Assembly: GCA_902801155.1 (NCBI GenBank)
Contig: CADCHG010000007.1
Location: forward strand, 1-64,000
DNA: 64,000 bases
DNA from: an uncultured Prevotellaceae bacterium
Lineage (GTDB): Bacteria; Bacteroidota; Bacteroidia; Bacteroidales; Bacteroidaceae
Direction of reading: 5' to 3'
The translations under genes were made by a program, and so were the position numbers. The notes below the pieces were generated by a model. The model did no database searches. It saw only the letters and a program-made list of their open reading frames with translations, and was not told the origin of the DNA. Below, in pieces: positions 27,425-35,208 of the stretch. Each line of letters opens with the position of its first letter. The stretch's first letter is position 1.

Positions 27425-28194
27425 TATTTAGCTGTGTCTAAACTACTGCGCTTGTCTCTATGATATGAACGGTAGTCATCCAGTTCTATTTCCTTTTCCG
27501 ACTCTGTGAGCTGCTTCTCGTGAGGAAGAAGGAACTTCATGTATTTTATGTTAAGTCCACGCTCAATCCACATTGACTCGTAATAAGTCTGTATGGATAG
27601 GATTTTCTTTGTCTCATCATCTATTCCTTCTGTGTGATATAGGTCTGTTGTGCGGAATAAAACTTGCAAATCATTATGCTCTACCATATAGGTTGTGTAT
27701 GTGAATAGGAAGTTAGAGTCCGTCTTTAGGTGTATGATACCATTATCTACAAGGAAATGACGATAACGCTCAAGGAAGAAGGTAGATGTAAGGCGTTTAT
27801 GCACGTTCTTCATCTGAGGGTCTGAGAAGGTAAGCCAAATCTCTTGCACCTCATCTTTTGAAAAGAAACGATCAATAATCTCGATGTTAGTGCGAAGGAA
27901 AGCTACATTTTTTAATCCTGCATCCAGAGCCTTAGTCGCTCCTGTCCACATTCGTGCTCCTTTTATATCAACGCCTATGAAGTTCACATTTGGATATAAC
28001 TGAGCCAGTTCTACGGTATATTCACCCTTACCGCACCCCAGTTCGAGTACGATAGGATTATCGTTGTGGAAGTATTGCTCTCTCCAGTGGCCTTTCATTT
28101 CGAAAGGAACATTATCCACTACAGAGAATGGATATTGGAACACATTCTCATAGCGTTCCATGTCTGCGAACTTTGCAAGTTTACCTTTTCCCAT
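27424..28194 (-). CDS. trmB: tRNA (guanine-N7-)-methyltransferase
   Basis: TrmB makes m7G46 in the tRNA variable loop using S-adenosylmethionine. The 256-residue product has the SAM-binding [19 protein letters not shown] (about 50-68), [14 protein letters not shown], and the family core [24 protein letters not shown] with [13 protein letters not shown]. The QMK version of the FSDPWPKKRH motif is, to my knowledge, the common Bacteroidales form. It is first in the trmB-topB operon with its own promoter. Confidence 0.95.
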   Translation of the reverse strand: MGKGKLAKFADMERYENVFQYPFSVVDNVPFEMKGHWREQYFHNDNPIVLELGCGKGEYTVELAQLYPNVNFIGVDIKGARMWTGATKALDAGLKNVAFLRTNIEIIDRFFSKDEVQEIWLTFSDPQMKNVHKRLTSTFFLERYRHFLVDNGIIHLKTDSNFLFTYTTYMVEHNDLQVLFRTTDLYHTEGIDDETKKILSIQTYYESMWIERGLNIKYMKFLLPHEKQLTESEKEIELDDYRSYHRDKRSSLDTAK

Positions 28195-28231
28195 TGATTA
28201 AATATAAATTTTCGGAAAACAATTCCAGATG

Positions 28232-28261
28232 CAAAATTAATCAATAAATCTGAGATTTCAA
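28232..28261 (-). promoter_or_regulatory. trmB-topB promoter
   Basis: On the minus strand TTTTG (TTG at 28261-28259) and, 19 bases on, TAATTTTG (28239-28232). The ATG follows about 38 bases later. Confidence 0.7.
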
Positions 28262-28272
28262 AATAAAACAAA

Positions 28273-28325
28273 AAAAAGATGAACGAGAACCATTGTTTGT
28301 TGTAATGGTACCCGTTCATCTTTTT
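28273..28325 (-). terminator. Hairpin terminator after the 47-residue peptide gene
   Basis: AAAAAGATGAACG pairs with CGTTCATCTTTTT, with an inner ACCATT/AATGGT stem. The U-run is present on the minus strand (and, by symmetry, on the plus). It closes the transcript of the 553-residue protein and its peptide. Confidence 0.85.
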
Positions 28326-28349
28326 GTGTATTCAGATGAAAGCTAATGC

Positions 28350-28493
28350 TTAGTTGCCCTCATCTACATCATCCTCACCGAAACCTGCCTCGAAACCTGT
28401 ATCGGTGTCTCTAATGTCTGCACTTGTCATGAGAGGCTCAATAGCTGTCATGTATCTTGCACGGAAGTATGGTGCTTTATACTCTTTCTTCAT
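28350..28493 (-). CDS. Small acidic peptide, 47 residues (MKKEYKAPYF...)
   Basis: The frame begins MKKEYKAPYFRARYMTAIE and ends GFGEDDVDEGN, with a very acidic C-terminus. The start is supported by a near-perfect Shine-Dalgarno AAAGGAGG eight to ten bases upstream, which is uncommon in this phylum. It follows the 553-residue secreted protein by 22 bases and ends before a terminator, so it belongs to that transcript. A second peptide of the same design (30452-30607) follows the BspA-like gene. No signal peptide or cysteine motif is present. Such MKKxYxxP starts are seen in many short Prevotella frames; function unknown. Confidence 0.75.
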   Translation of the reverse strand: MKKEYKAPYFRARYMTAIEPLMTSADIRDTDTGFEAGFGEDDVDEGN

Positions 28494-28515
28494 AATTTTC
28501 ATTCCTCCTTTTTAA

Positions 28516-30177
28516 TTAAAATATAACCTTAGATGTTTCTACTGAACCGTCTTCGAATGTCTTCTTGACGAGATTGATGCCACTGAATGGCTCGTTTGAA
28601 ATCTGACCATTAGCTGAGATGTACTGAACAGAAACAACTTCGCCATTTACAACGCCGTCGATAGCTGTAACAGCCTCGTCAGCCTCTACGATCTCAACAG
28701 AACCGTCCTCGTCCATGATTTCAATTGTTGCATCTGCAATCTTAGCGAAGTTGTCTGGATCCTCACGTGTGAGGTAGCAACGACCTGGCTTCAATGCCTT
28801 CGTAGTTCTGCCGATCTTGCCAACTGCACCTACAACATAAACTTGAGAAGCGATTTCTGCGCGGAGACCCTCGAATGTACCAGCGAACTGAGCACCTTCA
28901 AATTTTGGACTCTTAGCTTCTGCTGTAGCTCTAACAGTAACGTTTGCATCACCATATAATGTTGACTCACCAGTAACAGTAGGAAGAACCTTGAACATAT
29001 ATGGAGTGTTTGGAACTATTGACTCAGTGCTTGTGAATGTCAACTTATTTTCGCTTGCAACATAGCTTGTGAGCTTAGCCTGCTTTACGAAGATGTTGCT
29101 TGTACCATTAACAGTAAATGGAAGCACGATTGTTCCGTATGTATCAGGTGTGAAAGTACGCTTGTACTCAGCATCACCAGCACTAAATTGCTTGTATACG
29201 TAAATCTCCTGATTGTTGTCAGAAATCACATAGTTACTACATGTGTTACCTACAACAATGTTCTGACCAGAAACATCTGCATTATTTGCAAAGTATGCAA
29301 GTCTGTTGTCATTGATGTCTGTGGCTACAGTACCGAGAATGCTTGCATTGGTGAAGTCAAAGTTTACATATTGGTAAGCTGTGTTAGACAAGATTGCCTC
29401 TACCTTACCATCATCAACAATACCACTTACATAACCAACTTTTCCATCTCCAGAAACGGTGTATGAATTATATCCATCGGCAATTTCTGTTGGCTTGTAT
29501 GTGACATAACATCCATTATAGGTTATACCCTTTGCATAGTCACCGTCAATATTAAGAATTGGCAGGAACTTGTTTCTACGGAATACCATGTAATAGAGAT
29601 CATCAACGATATCTACACCATCATCGTCTCTCCTTATAACAGTGTTATTCCATTTTGCAGCCTTAAGGTCTATGCCAGAGTAAACGACACTTGGCTGAAT
29701 CTCTTTTGCTCTTTTACATGCTACCACGTATTTTGCAAATTCCTCTGTATTTGTCTTTGGGGTATATGCTTCCACATATATGCCATCGTATACTGTATAA
29801 ACGATGTCCTCTTCCTTTGTTCCAATCTCATATATTGTAGATTGTGATTTCATACGCTCTGTAAATGGAGCGATAGTGCCTGGATTCTCAGAGGCATTTG
29901 TCAATTTTACGTTGTAAGTGAGATTAGCGTCGCTGACTGTTACTCGCAAGTCACTTTTTAGTGTCATCTTGTACTGCTCTGGGTTTATGTCAAATGAAGC
30001 TCCATTTGCATAAACAGTGTCACCTTTTTCAGAGTTTGCATCGAGATCTCTCACGGTGTCATAAGAATAGGTGTTCCCGTTTCTGTCTGTGACAGTTGCG
30101 GAAGTGTTGTTTTGTGCAAACATGAAATTTGCACTTGCAGTAAGAACTGCAGCAAAAAGTAATAGTCTTTTTTTCAT
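28516..30177 (-). CDS. Secreted protein with probable T9SS C-terminal tail
   Basis: This 553-residue product has a signal peptide (MKKRLLLFAAVLTASANFMFAQ). I do not recognise a catalytic domain. Residues about 330-470 (EYKRTFTPDTYGTIVLPFTV ... PNTPYMFKVLP) match in pattern a domain of the neighbouring BspA-like protein (SRVFKNDNWQCLYVPFDMSY ... AHTPCMIRAK). The C-terminus (VVSVQYISANGQISNEPFSGINLVKKTFEDGS) resembles a T9SS sorting tail. Export by PorKLMNP and surface display are therefore inferred. It has its own promoter and is followed by a 47-residue peptide gene and a terminator. Confidence 0.82.
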   Translation of the reverse strand: MKKRLLLFAAVLTASANFMFAQNNTSATVTDRNGNTYSYDTVRDLDANSEKGDTVYANGASFDINPEQYKMTLKSDLRVTVSDANLTYNVKLTNASENPGTIAPFTERMKSQSTIYEIGTKEEDIVYTVYDGIYVEAYTPKTNTEEFAKYVVACKRAKEIQPSVVYSGIDLKAAKWNNTVIRRDDDGVDIVDDLYYMVFRRNKFLPILNIDGDYAKGITYNGCYVTYKPTEIADGYNSYTVSGDGKVGYVSGIVDDGKVEAILSNTAYQYVNFDFTNASILGTVATDINDNRLAYFANNADVSGQNIVVGNTCSNYVISDNNQEIYVYKQFSAGDAEYKRTFTPDTYGTIVLPFTVNGTSNIFVKQAKLTSYVASENKLTFTSTESIVPNTPYMFKVLPTVTGESTLYGDANVTVRATAEAKSPKFEGAQFAGTFEGLRAEIASQVYVVGAVGKIGRTTKALKPGRCYLTREDPDNFAKIADATIEIMDEDGSVEIVEADEAVTAIDGVVNGEVVSVQYISANGQISNEPFSGINLVKKTFEDGSVETSKVIF

Positions 30178-30266
30178 ATTGTTATATGTTTTTTTGTTTA
30201 TATCATTTATAATGAATGTTTCCGTTTTCCTCCCTCTTTTGAGTTCGGTAACTATATAAATCGGTA

Positions 30267-30298
30267 CAAAATTAGCAAATTCCTACGAAATGACCAAA
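30267..30298 (-). promoter_or_regulatory. Promoter of the 553-residue secreted protein gene
   Basis: On the minus strand TTTGG (TTTG at 30298-30295), 20 bases, then TAATTTTG (30274-30267). Leader about 85 bases. Confidence 0.7.
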
Positions 30299-30401
30299 TT
30301 TTTACCGAAAAAAAAGAAGAAATTAACAAAAAAAACTGAAATCTTGAAAAGAAAGTTATTAAGACTCTCGATATTCTTTGTTTTGAACGTTCTGTAAAGC
30401 A

Positions 30402-30432
30402 AAAAAGAGGAAAGACTTGCTTTCCTCTTTTT
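30402..30432 (-). terminator. Hairpin terminator after the 51-residue peptide gene
   Basis: AAAAAGAGGAAAG pairs perfectly with CTTTCCTCTTTTT around a five-base loop, with U-runs on either strand. It closes the BspA-like plus peptide unit. Confidence 0.88.
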
Positions 30433-30451
30433 ATGCTATTTTTAAGATTGT

Positions 30452-30607
30452 TTATTCATCTTCATCGTCAGCTTCCCAGCTTCCATAGATGCCTTTTGCA
30501 TCCCAGCCATCGTATTCGCCTTCTGGTACTCCTGATGCTTGTTGCATTATCGGCCGTGGGCGAATCGGTACAACGATAATTTGCGGATTAATATAACATT
30601 TTTTCAT
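30452..30607 (-). CDS. Small acidic peptide, 51 residues (MKKCYINPQI...)
   Basis: The frame begins MKKCYINPQIIVVPIRPRPI and ends YGSWEADDEDE, with the middle QASGVPEGEYDGWDAKG. It begins ten bases past the BspA-like stop and ends 20 bases before a terminator. It shares the MKKxY start, the basic-then-acidic layout and the position with the 47-residue peptide at 28350-28493. The single cysteine at position 4 and the Trp/Asp/Glu-rich end are notable. Function unknown; it could be a secreted signal, a precursor peptide or an accessory of the cargo protein. Confidence 0.75.
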   Translation of the reverse strand: MKKCYINPQIIVVPIRPRPIMQQASGVPEGEYDGWDAKGIYGSWEADDEDE

Positions 30608-30617
30608 AACATGTATA

Positions 30618-33152
30618 TTATTTCATTATTTTCTTTGTTGTTCCATTAGAGTACTTCACAATGTTGAGACCTTTCTGGAAACCATTCATCTTTCTTCCGT
30701 TAGCATCAAAGATAGAAACAATCTTGTTGTCTGATCCATTCTCGATGTTGGCGATACCAGTCACCTCGTCTTCGTCTATGGCTACGATGCTGATTTCACC
30801 TGTTTTAGCGAGACTTGATTCACCTGTGGTACGGTCAATAGCCTCCAAGTACCAGCGAAGTCCGTTTAGATTGCCATTTGGATCTGTTGCCTTAGCGAAT
30901 TTGCCTTTTGACATACTGTAATAGCCGTTTTCAACCATAACGCTTCCACTGAGTTTGCTGTAGATGCCGTGGAATACGAACTTTGTTGTCACAGATGAAC
31001 AATCCAAGGTCTTGCTCTCTGCTTTCTTTAAAGTTGCATTGTTTACGATGATTTTTTGAGCATTATTACTATCTGCCTTCTTTGCTCTAATCATACAAGG
31101 AGTGTGAGCCTTGATTGTCTTTCCAACTTTTTGATATAGAATTTCAATTTCGGTGCGGTCAATAATACCATCGTCTTCATCATCATACTGATGAATGTTG
31201 TTTATGATAGCAACTTCGAAATTGTCTTTCCAATCATTATAAGACATGTCAAAAGGAACGTAGAGGCATTGCCAGTTGTCGTTTTTGAACACTCTTGAAT
31301 ATGTAAGTTCTTTTACGTAATAATCTTCTTCTCCTGTATATTCTGTACCGTCAGTCAACATGTATGTTCCGTATGTTACAGAAATGCTGCACTTTGCACG
31401 TGCATTGCCATCTCCAGAAATTGCTGTGATTGTAGCATTACCAGGACCGACTGCCGTAACAGTTCCATTTGATACTTCAGCTACATCCTCGTCTGAAGAA
31501 ACCCAGATGATATTCTTATAGGTCGCATTTGCTGGAGTGATTGTAGCTGTAAGCTTGAGGCTATTGCCTACTTCCATGCTCGCATTTGTCTTATTGAGTG
31601 TGACACTTGTTGCAGGAACGAATGACTTCTTTACTGTTATCTTACACTGTGCAAATACGTCTGTTCCATCATTTGCTGTACATGTGATGGTTGCTTCACC
31701 CTCTTCTGCGCCAGCGATAAATGTACCTGCCTTTGCATCTACGATTGCAATGATATCGTTGTTGCTACTTGTATATGTGACATCCTTTACACGTGCATCC
31801 TCTGGGTTGATTGTCGCATTCAGTTTGCCAGTCTTAGTTGTGAGCACTGTCATGCTTTCGCTGTCGAGAGTGATAGATTCCACATGGGTAATTTCAATGT
31901 CGGCAACGAAGTGGCCTTTATAGTTTGACCAGTTTGTGGCATTCTCGAAAATGTTCTTCATCAGAGTGAAGACGTGGATAGAAGTGCCTGTAGCCTTAAA
32001 TGGACTATTTGCATTAAGGTTGATCTTGCTTGGGATGTTGTTAATGTAGAAATTCTTGACATTGGTTCCGTTGAATGCATTGTTACCAATAGAAATTACA
32101 GATTCTGGAATTTCTACTTTCTCGATATTTGTTCCGTTGTCAGCGAATGCTTCTGCATCAATAGATTTCAAACCTGCAGGGAGTGTAATCTTTGTTAATT
32201 TACATCCATAGAAAACAGAAGCCTGAATCTCGGTGATGCTTTCTGGGATGTTTATGCTTGTGAGACCTGCGCTCTCGAAAGCAGAAGTTCCAAGGCTATA
32301 AACTGAATTTGGAATATCGATTGATTTCAGATTAGAACAATCAACGAAAGCAGAACCGCCAATTATTTCAACTCCATTCTCGATTGTGACATTTGAAAGA
32401 CTCGTACAACGCTTGAATGCGCTTGAGCCAATTTCAGAAAGGGTAGAAGGGAGTACTATGCTTGATGAGAGTGAAGATGCATTTCTGAATGCGTCGCTGC
32501 CGAGATAAGTCAGGCCTGATGGGATATTGGCACTTGTCATGTTGGAACATCCCCAGAATGCTCCATCTTCGATTCTTTTAAGGCCGTTAGGCAAAACAAC
32601 GCTTGTTAATTGTTTACAGTTGTTGAATGCAAATGCGTGGATCTTCTGCACGTCTTCTGGTACGGTATATGCTCCAGAAAAGGTTTTAGGACAGAAAATC
32701 AACTCTGTCTGAGTCTTGTTGAACAATATGCCATTATTGTCTGCATAGAAATTTTGGTTTGTTGGGTCAACGATGATCTTTGAAAGAAGTGGACTCTCGC
32801 CAAATGCCTGTGCGCCAATAGTGCTGACTGTGCTTGGGATTTGTACGTTTTTAAGTTCTGGACAGCTATAGAAAGCTTTTTCCTGAATACCAGTAACTGT
32901 ATAAGTTTCACCCTCTACGGTAATTGTAGATGGAATCTGTACTGTGTTCGTGTAGTAACCGTAACCTTCACCAAGATATTGTGTGTTGGTGACAGTTGCA
33001 GTACCAAATCCATTGATTAAGAAGTGGATACCATTGACGATTGCGTGGTCTCCTTCCTTTGCTTCCCAATACTGAGCCTTAGCACCTGTCCATGAAGCGC
33101 TTGCGATGATGAGCGTAAGAATAATGCTCAAGATTCTGCTTGTTTTGATCAT
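30618..33152 (-). CDS. BspA-like leucine-rich repeat surface protein with BIG2 domains and T9SS tail
   Basis: This 844-residue protein has a signal peptide (MIKTSRILSIILTLIIASASWTGAKAQ). LRR_5 (Treponema/BspA type) repeats run from about residue 75 to 420, for example AFNNCKQLTSVVLPNGLKRI and AFKRCTSLSNVTI. Two bacterial Ig-like (BIG2) domains follow (about 425-505 and 510-592), beginning VESITLDSESMTV and ATSVTLNKTNASM. A domain shared with the next secreted protein leads to a T9SS sorting tail (IVSIFDANGRKMNGFQKGLN). BspA-like proteins bind host matrix or other bacteria. The promoter gives a roughly 195-base leader. Confidence 0.93.
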   Translation of the reverse strand: MIKTSRILSIILTLIIASASWTGAKAQYWEAKEGDHAIVNGIHFLINGFGTATVTNTQYLGEGYGYYTNTVQIPSTITVEGETYTVTGIQEKAFYSCPELKNVQIPSTVSTIGAQAFGESPLLSKIIVDPTNQNFYADNNGILFNKTQTELIFCPKTFSGAYTVPEDVQKIHAFAFNNCKQLTSVVLPNGLKRIEDGAFWGCSNMTSANIPSGLTYLGSDAFRNASSLSSSIVLPSTLSEIGSSAFKRCTSLSNVTIENGVEIIGGSAFVDCSNLKSIDIPNSVYSLGTSAFESAGLTSINIPESITEIQASVFYGCKLTKITLPAGLKSIDAEAFADNGTNIEKVEIPESVISIGNNAFNGTNVKNFYINNIPSKINLNANSPFKATGTSIHVFTLMKNIFENATNWSNYKGHFVADIEITHVESITLDSESMTVLTTKTGKLNATINPEDARVKDVTYTSSNNDIIAIVDAKAGTFIAGAEEGEATITCTANDGTDVFAQCKITVKKSFVPATSVTLNKTNASMEVGNSLKLTATITPANATYKNIIWVSSDEDVAEVSNGTVTAVGPGNATITAISGDGNARAKCSISVTYGTYMLTDGTEYTGEEDYYVKELTYSRVFKNDNWQCLYVPFDMSYNDWKDNFEVAIINNIHQYDDEDDGIIDRTEIEILYQKVGKTIKAHTPCMIRAKKADSNNAQKIIVNNATLKKAESKTLDCSSVTTKFVFHGIYSKLSGSVMVENGYYSMSKGKFAKATDPNGNLNGLRWYLEAIDRTTGESSLAKTGEISIVAIDEDEVTGIANIENGSDNKIVSIFDANGRKMNGFQKGLNIVKYSNGTTKKIMK

Positions 33153-33350
33153 AATCCTCTTTTGTCTGATTTAGCTATCCCTGAATAATCAGCACAATGT
33201 TTTTAGTTGTTTTTATAGCCGTTGGGTACTCTACACACTTTTTCGTTGCAAGCCGTCCTTTTAGTTGACTCGTCTTCTGTCTCCCGCAATTCACAAGGTG
33301 TAAACGCTATTTTGCTTATTTGTATGTTATCGTTAACACGAATTTGGGGA

Positions 33351-33382
33351 CAAAGTTAAAAATTTTTTTCTAAAAAGACAAA
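33351..33382 (-). promoter_or_regulatory. Promoter of the BspA-like gene, long leader
   Basis: On the minus strand TTTG (33382-33379), 20 bases, TAACTTTG (33358-33351). The ATG at 33152 is about 195 bases downstream, so the mRNA has room for a regulatory leader; I see no recognised riboswitch in it. Confidence 0.7.
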
Positions 33383-33549
33383 TAATATGTGCACTTTTTG
33401 CTAAAAAGTAACATTTTTTTGTAATTTAACGTGAAAAATTATGAATTTTTCGGTGATTGTGTGCAGTGTTTTACATGGAAAGTAAATAGGGGAGATTTTC
33501 CCTCTAGGACGATTTTGAAAGTTTGCTAGGGTGAGTAAAAAAGAATTTA

Positions 33550-33610
33550 AACGCAAAGACGCAAAGGCACGAAGTTTTTTGCTTTGCGTCTTTGCGACTT
33601 TGCGTTTTAT
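33550..33610. repeat. Inverted repeat of the gene-3'-end family (ilvE end)
   Basis: AAACGCAAAGACGCAAAGG is matched by CTTTGCGTCTTTGCG and GACTTTGCGTTT across a T-rich loop. It begins 15 bases past the ilvE stop and is the clearest member of the family also found after porN and meaB. Confidence 0.65.
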
Positions 33611-33624
33611 AAATAAAATTTGTA

Positions 33625-34641
33625 TTAGTCGATAACTACACGAGTCCAGTTGTGAATATCTGGCTCTATGCCGTACTGGATATTGCGGAGCTTGGTGAAG
33701 AGCTTTTCTGAAACAGGTCCCGGCTTATCGCCGAAGACATAGCTCTTGCCTGTCTCGATGTCGTCGATACGTGAGATTGGAGAGATAACGGCTGCTGTGC
33801 CACAAGCGCCAGCCTCCTCGAATGTCTCAAGCTCCTCCTCTGGAATCTGACGACGCTCAACCTTCATGCCGAGATCCTCAGCCAACTGCATGAGAGACTT
33901 GTTGGTGATAGAAGGAAGAATAGATGTTGACTTCGGAGTAATGTAGGTGTTGTTCTTGATACCGAAGAAGTTAGCAGCACCAGCCTCATCGATGTACTTC
34001 TTCTCCTTTGCGTCGAGATAGAACTCGCAAGCATAACCGAGCTTGTGTGCCTTGTCATTAGCCTGAAGGGAAGCTGCATAGTTGCCACCTACCTTATATA
34101 TACCTGTGCCAAGAGGTGCGCTACGGTCGAACTCACGAACGATAACGTATGGGTTTGCGTAGAAACCACCCTTGAAGTAAGGGCCTACCGGAGTAACGAA
34201 AATCATGAAGAGATACTCCTTGGCAGGATGAACGCCAACCTGGGCACCTGTACCAACGAGGAGAGGACGAACATAGAGCGTTGCACCTGACTCGTATGGT
34301 GGGATATAATCCTGATTCAGACGGACCACCTTGTCCACCATCTCATTGAAAAGCTCTGTAGGAACCTCTGGCATGAGAATTCCGCGACTTGTTGACTGCA
34401 TACGAGCAGCATTCTCGTCGGTACGGAACACACGCACCTTGCCGTCTGGACAACGGTAAGCCTTCAAGCCCTCGAAAGCCTCCTGGCCGTAATGCAGACA
34501 TGTGGCAGCCATGTGCATGTTGATGTATTCACTGGAGCAAACCTCGATTTCGCCCCACTTGCCGTCACGATAGTAACAGCGAACGTTGTAGTCTGTAGGT
34601 CTGTAGCCAAACCCCAGATTTGACCAATCTAAATCTTTCAT
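33625..34641 (-). CDS. ilvE: Branched-chain amino acid aminotransferase
   Basis: IlvE is a fold-type IV PLP enzyme that transaminates Leu, Ile and Val with 2-oxoglutarate. The 338-residue product (MKDLDWSNLGFGYRPTDYNV) has HYGQEAFEGLKAY, the lysine region GIYKVGGNYAASLQA (PLP lysine about residue 182), YIDEAGAANFFGIK and the late ACGTAAVISPI motif. It corresponds to the BCAT-2 type typical of Bacteroidales. It is a single gene with a clear promoter and a 3' inverted repeat. Confidence 0.96.
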   Translation of the reverse strand: MKDLDWSNLGFGYRPTDYNVRCYYRDGKWGEIEVCSSEYINMHMAATCLHYGQEAFEGLKAYRCPDGKVRVFRTDENAARMQSTSRGILMPEVPTELFNEMVDKVVRLNQDYIPPYESGATLYVRPLLVGTGAQVGVHPAKEYLFMIFVTPVGPYFKGGFYANPYVIVREFDRSAPLGTGIYKVGGNYAASLQANDKAHKLGYACEFYLDAKEKKYIDEAGAANFFGIKNNTYITPKSTSILPSITNKSLMQLAEDLGMKVERRQIPEEELETFEEAGACGTAAVISPISRIDDIETGKSYVFGDKPGPVSEKLFTKLRNIQYGIEPDIHNWTRVVID

Positions 34642-34681
34642 ATTGTTATTTTTTAGTTCGGAAAAATCAAATTTTGAAATG

Positions 34682-34712
34682 CAAAAGTATAAATATTCTT
34701 TTAAATTTGCAA
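34682..34712 (-). promoter_or_regulatory. ilvE promoter
   Basis: On the minus strand TTG (34712-34710), 20 bases, TACTTTTG (34689-34682). Leader about 35 bases. Confidence 0.7.
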
Positions 34713-34861
34713 GAAAGTAGGCTTTTTTTTTTCATTTCAAGCCTTAAATAAATGAAACTAATATCTGAAATGCTCGCTTGTGCGACTTGTTTGGAAAGTA
34801 AATTGTCAGTAAATTATTTCCTGTAAATAAATCTTCAGATACGCCAGATAATACCGTTTCC

Positions 34862-34985
34862 CTTCCTTTCTCCTCCGTAGTAACTCCATCAGTAGTCCAT
34901 CGTTTGTCCATCGATCCTCCATCGAAACGATGGACTTGCGATGGAGTAACGATGGAGTAACGATGGAGTATCTTGGGAGGAAGAG
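34862..34985. repeat. Intergenic array with 11-base period, locus 3
   Basis: The array uses the 11-mer CGATGGAGTAA (three copies at about 34938-34970) and its complement (ACTCCATCAGT, GTCCATCGTTT, CCATCGATCCT) on the left. It is thus a large inverted array. It fills the gap between xseB and the ilvE promoter. Confidence 0.7.
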
Positions 34986-35001
34986 CGGACAAACGACGGT
35001 A

Positions 35002-35196
35002 TTATTTGCCGCTTTCGAGTATCTTTTTGATTTCCTCGTCGGTCTTTGTGAGCTTGTCTTTGCAGAGCTTGATGAGCTGTTGAGCGTTTTTCAGTTCGGT
35101 GCTCATCATATCGATGTCGAGTTCTCCGCTCTCCATTTTCTGTACAATCTCCTCAAGTTGTGAGACTGCCTCTTCATAATTAGGTGCTTTTTTCAT
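35002..35196 (-). CDS. xseB: Exodeoxyribonuclease VII small subunit
   Basis: XseB pairs with XseA to form the single-strand-specific exonuclease VII. The 64-residue product (MKKAPNYEEAVSQLEEIVQKMESGELDIDM, split here by its family marks YEEA and LEEIVxxME) is a two-helix hairpin typical of the subunit. It lies 12 bases after xseA in the same operon. Confidence 0.95.
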   Translation of the reverse strand: MKKAPNYEEAVSQLEEIVQKMESGELDIDMMSTELKNAQQLIKLCKDKLTKTDEEIKKILESGK

Positions 35197-35208
35197 ATCT
35201 TGTCTCTT

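Noticed and set aside
34862..34985. CRISPR-like array at the 11-base repeats
   Set aside because: Units are 11 bases without spacers and are mirrored; no cas genes are in the window.
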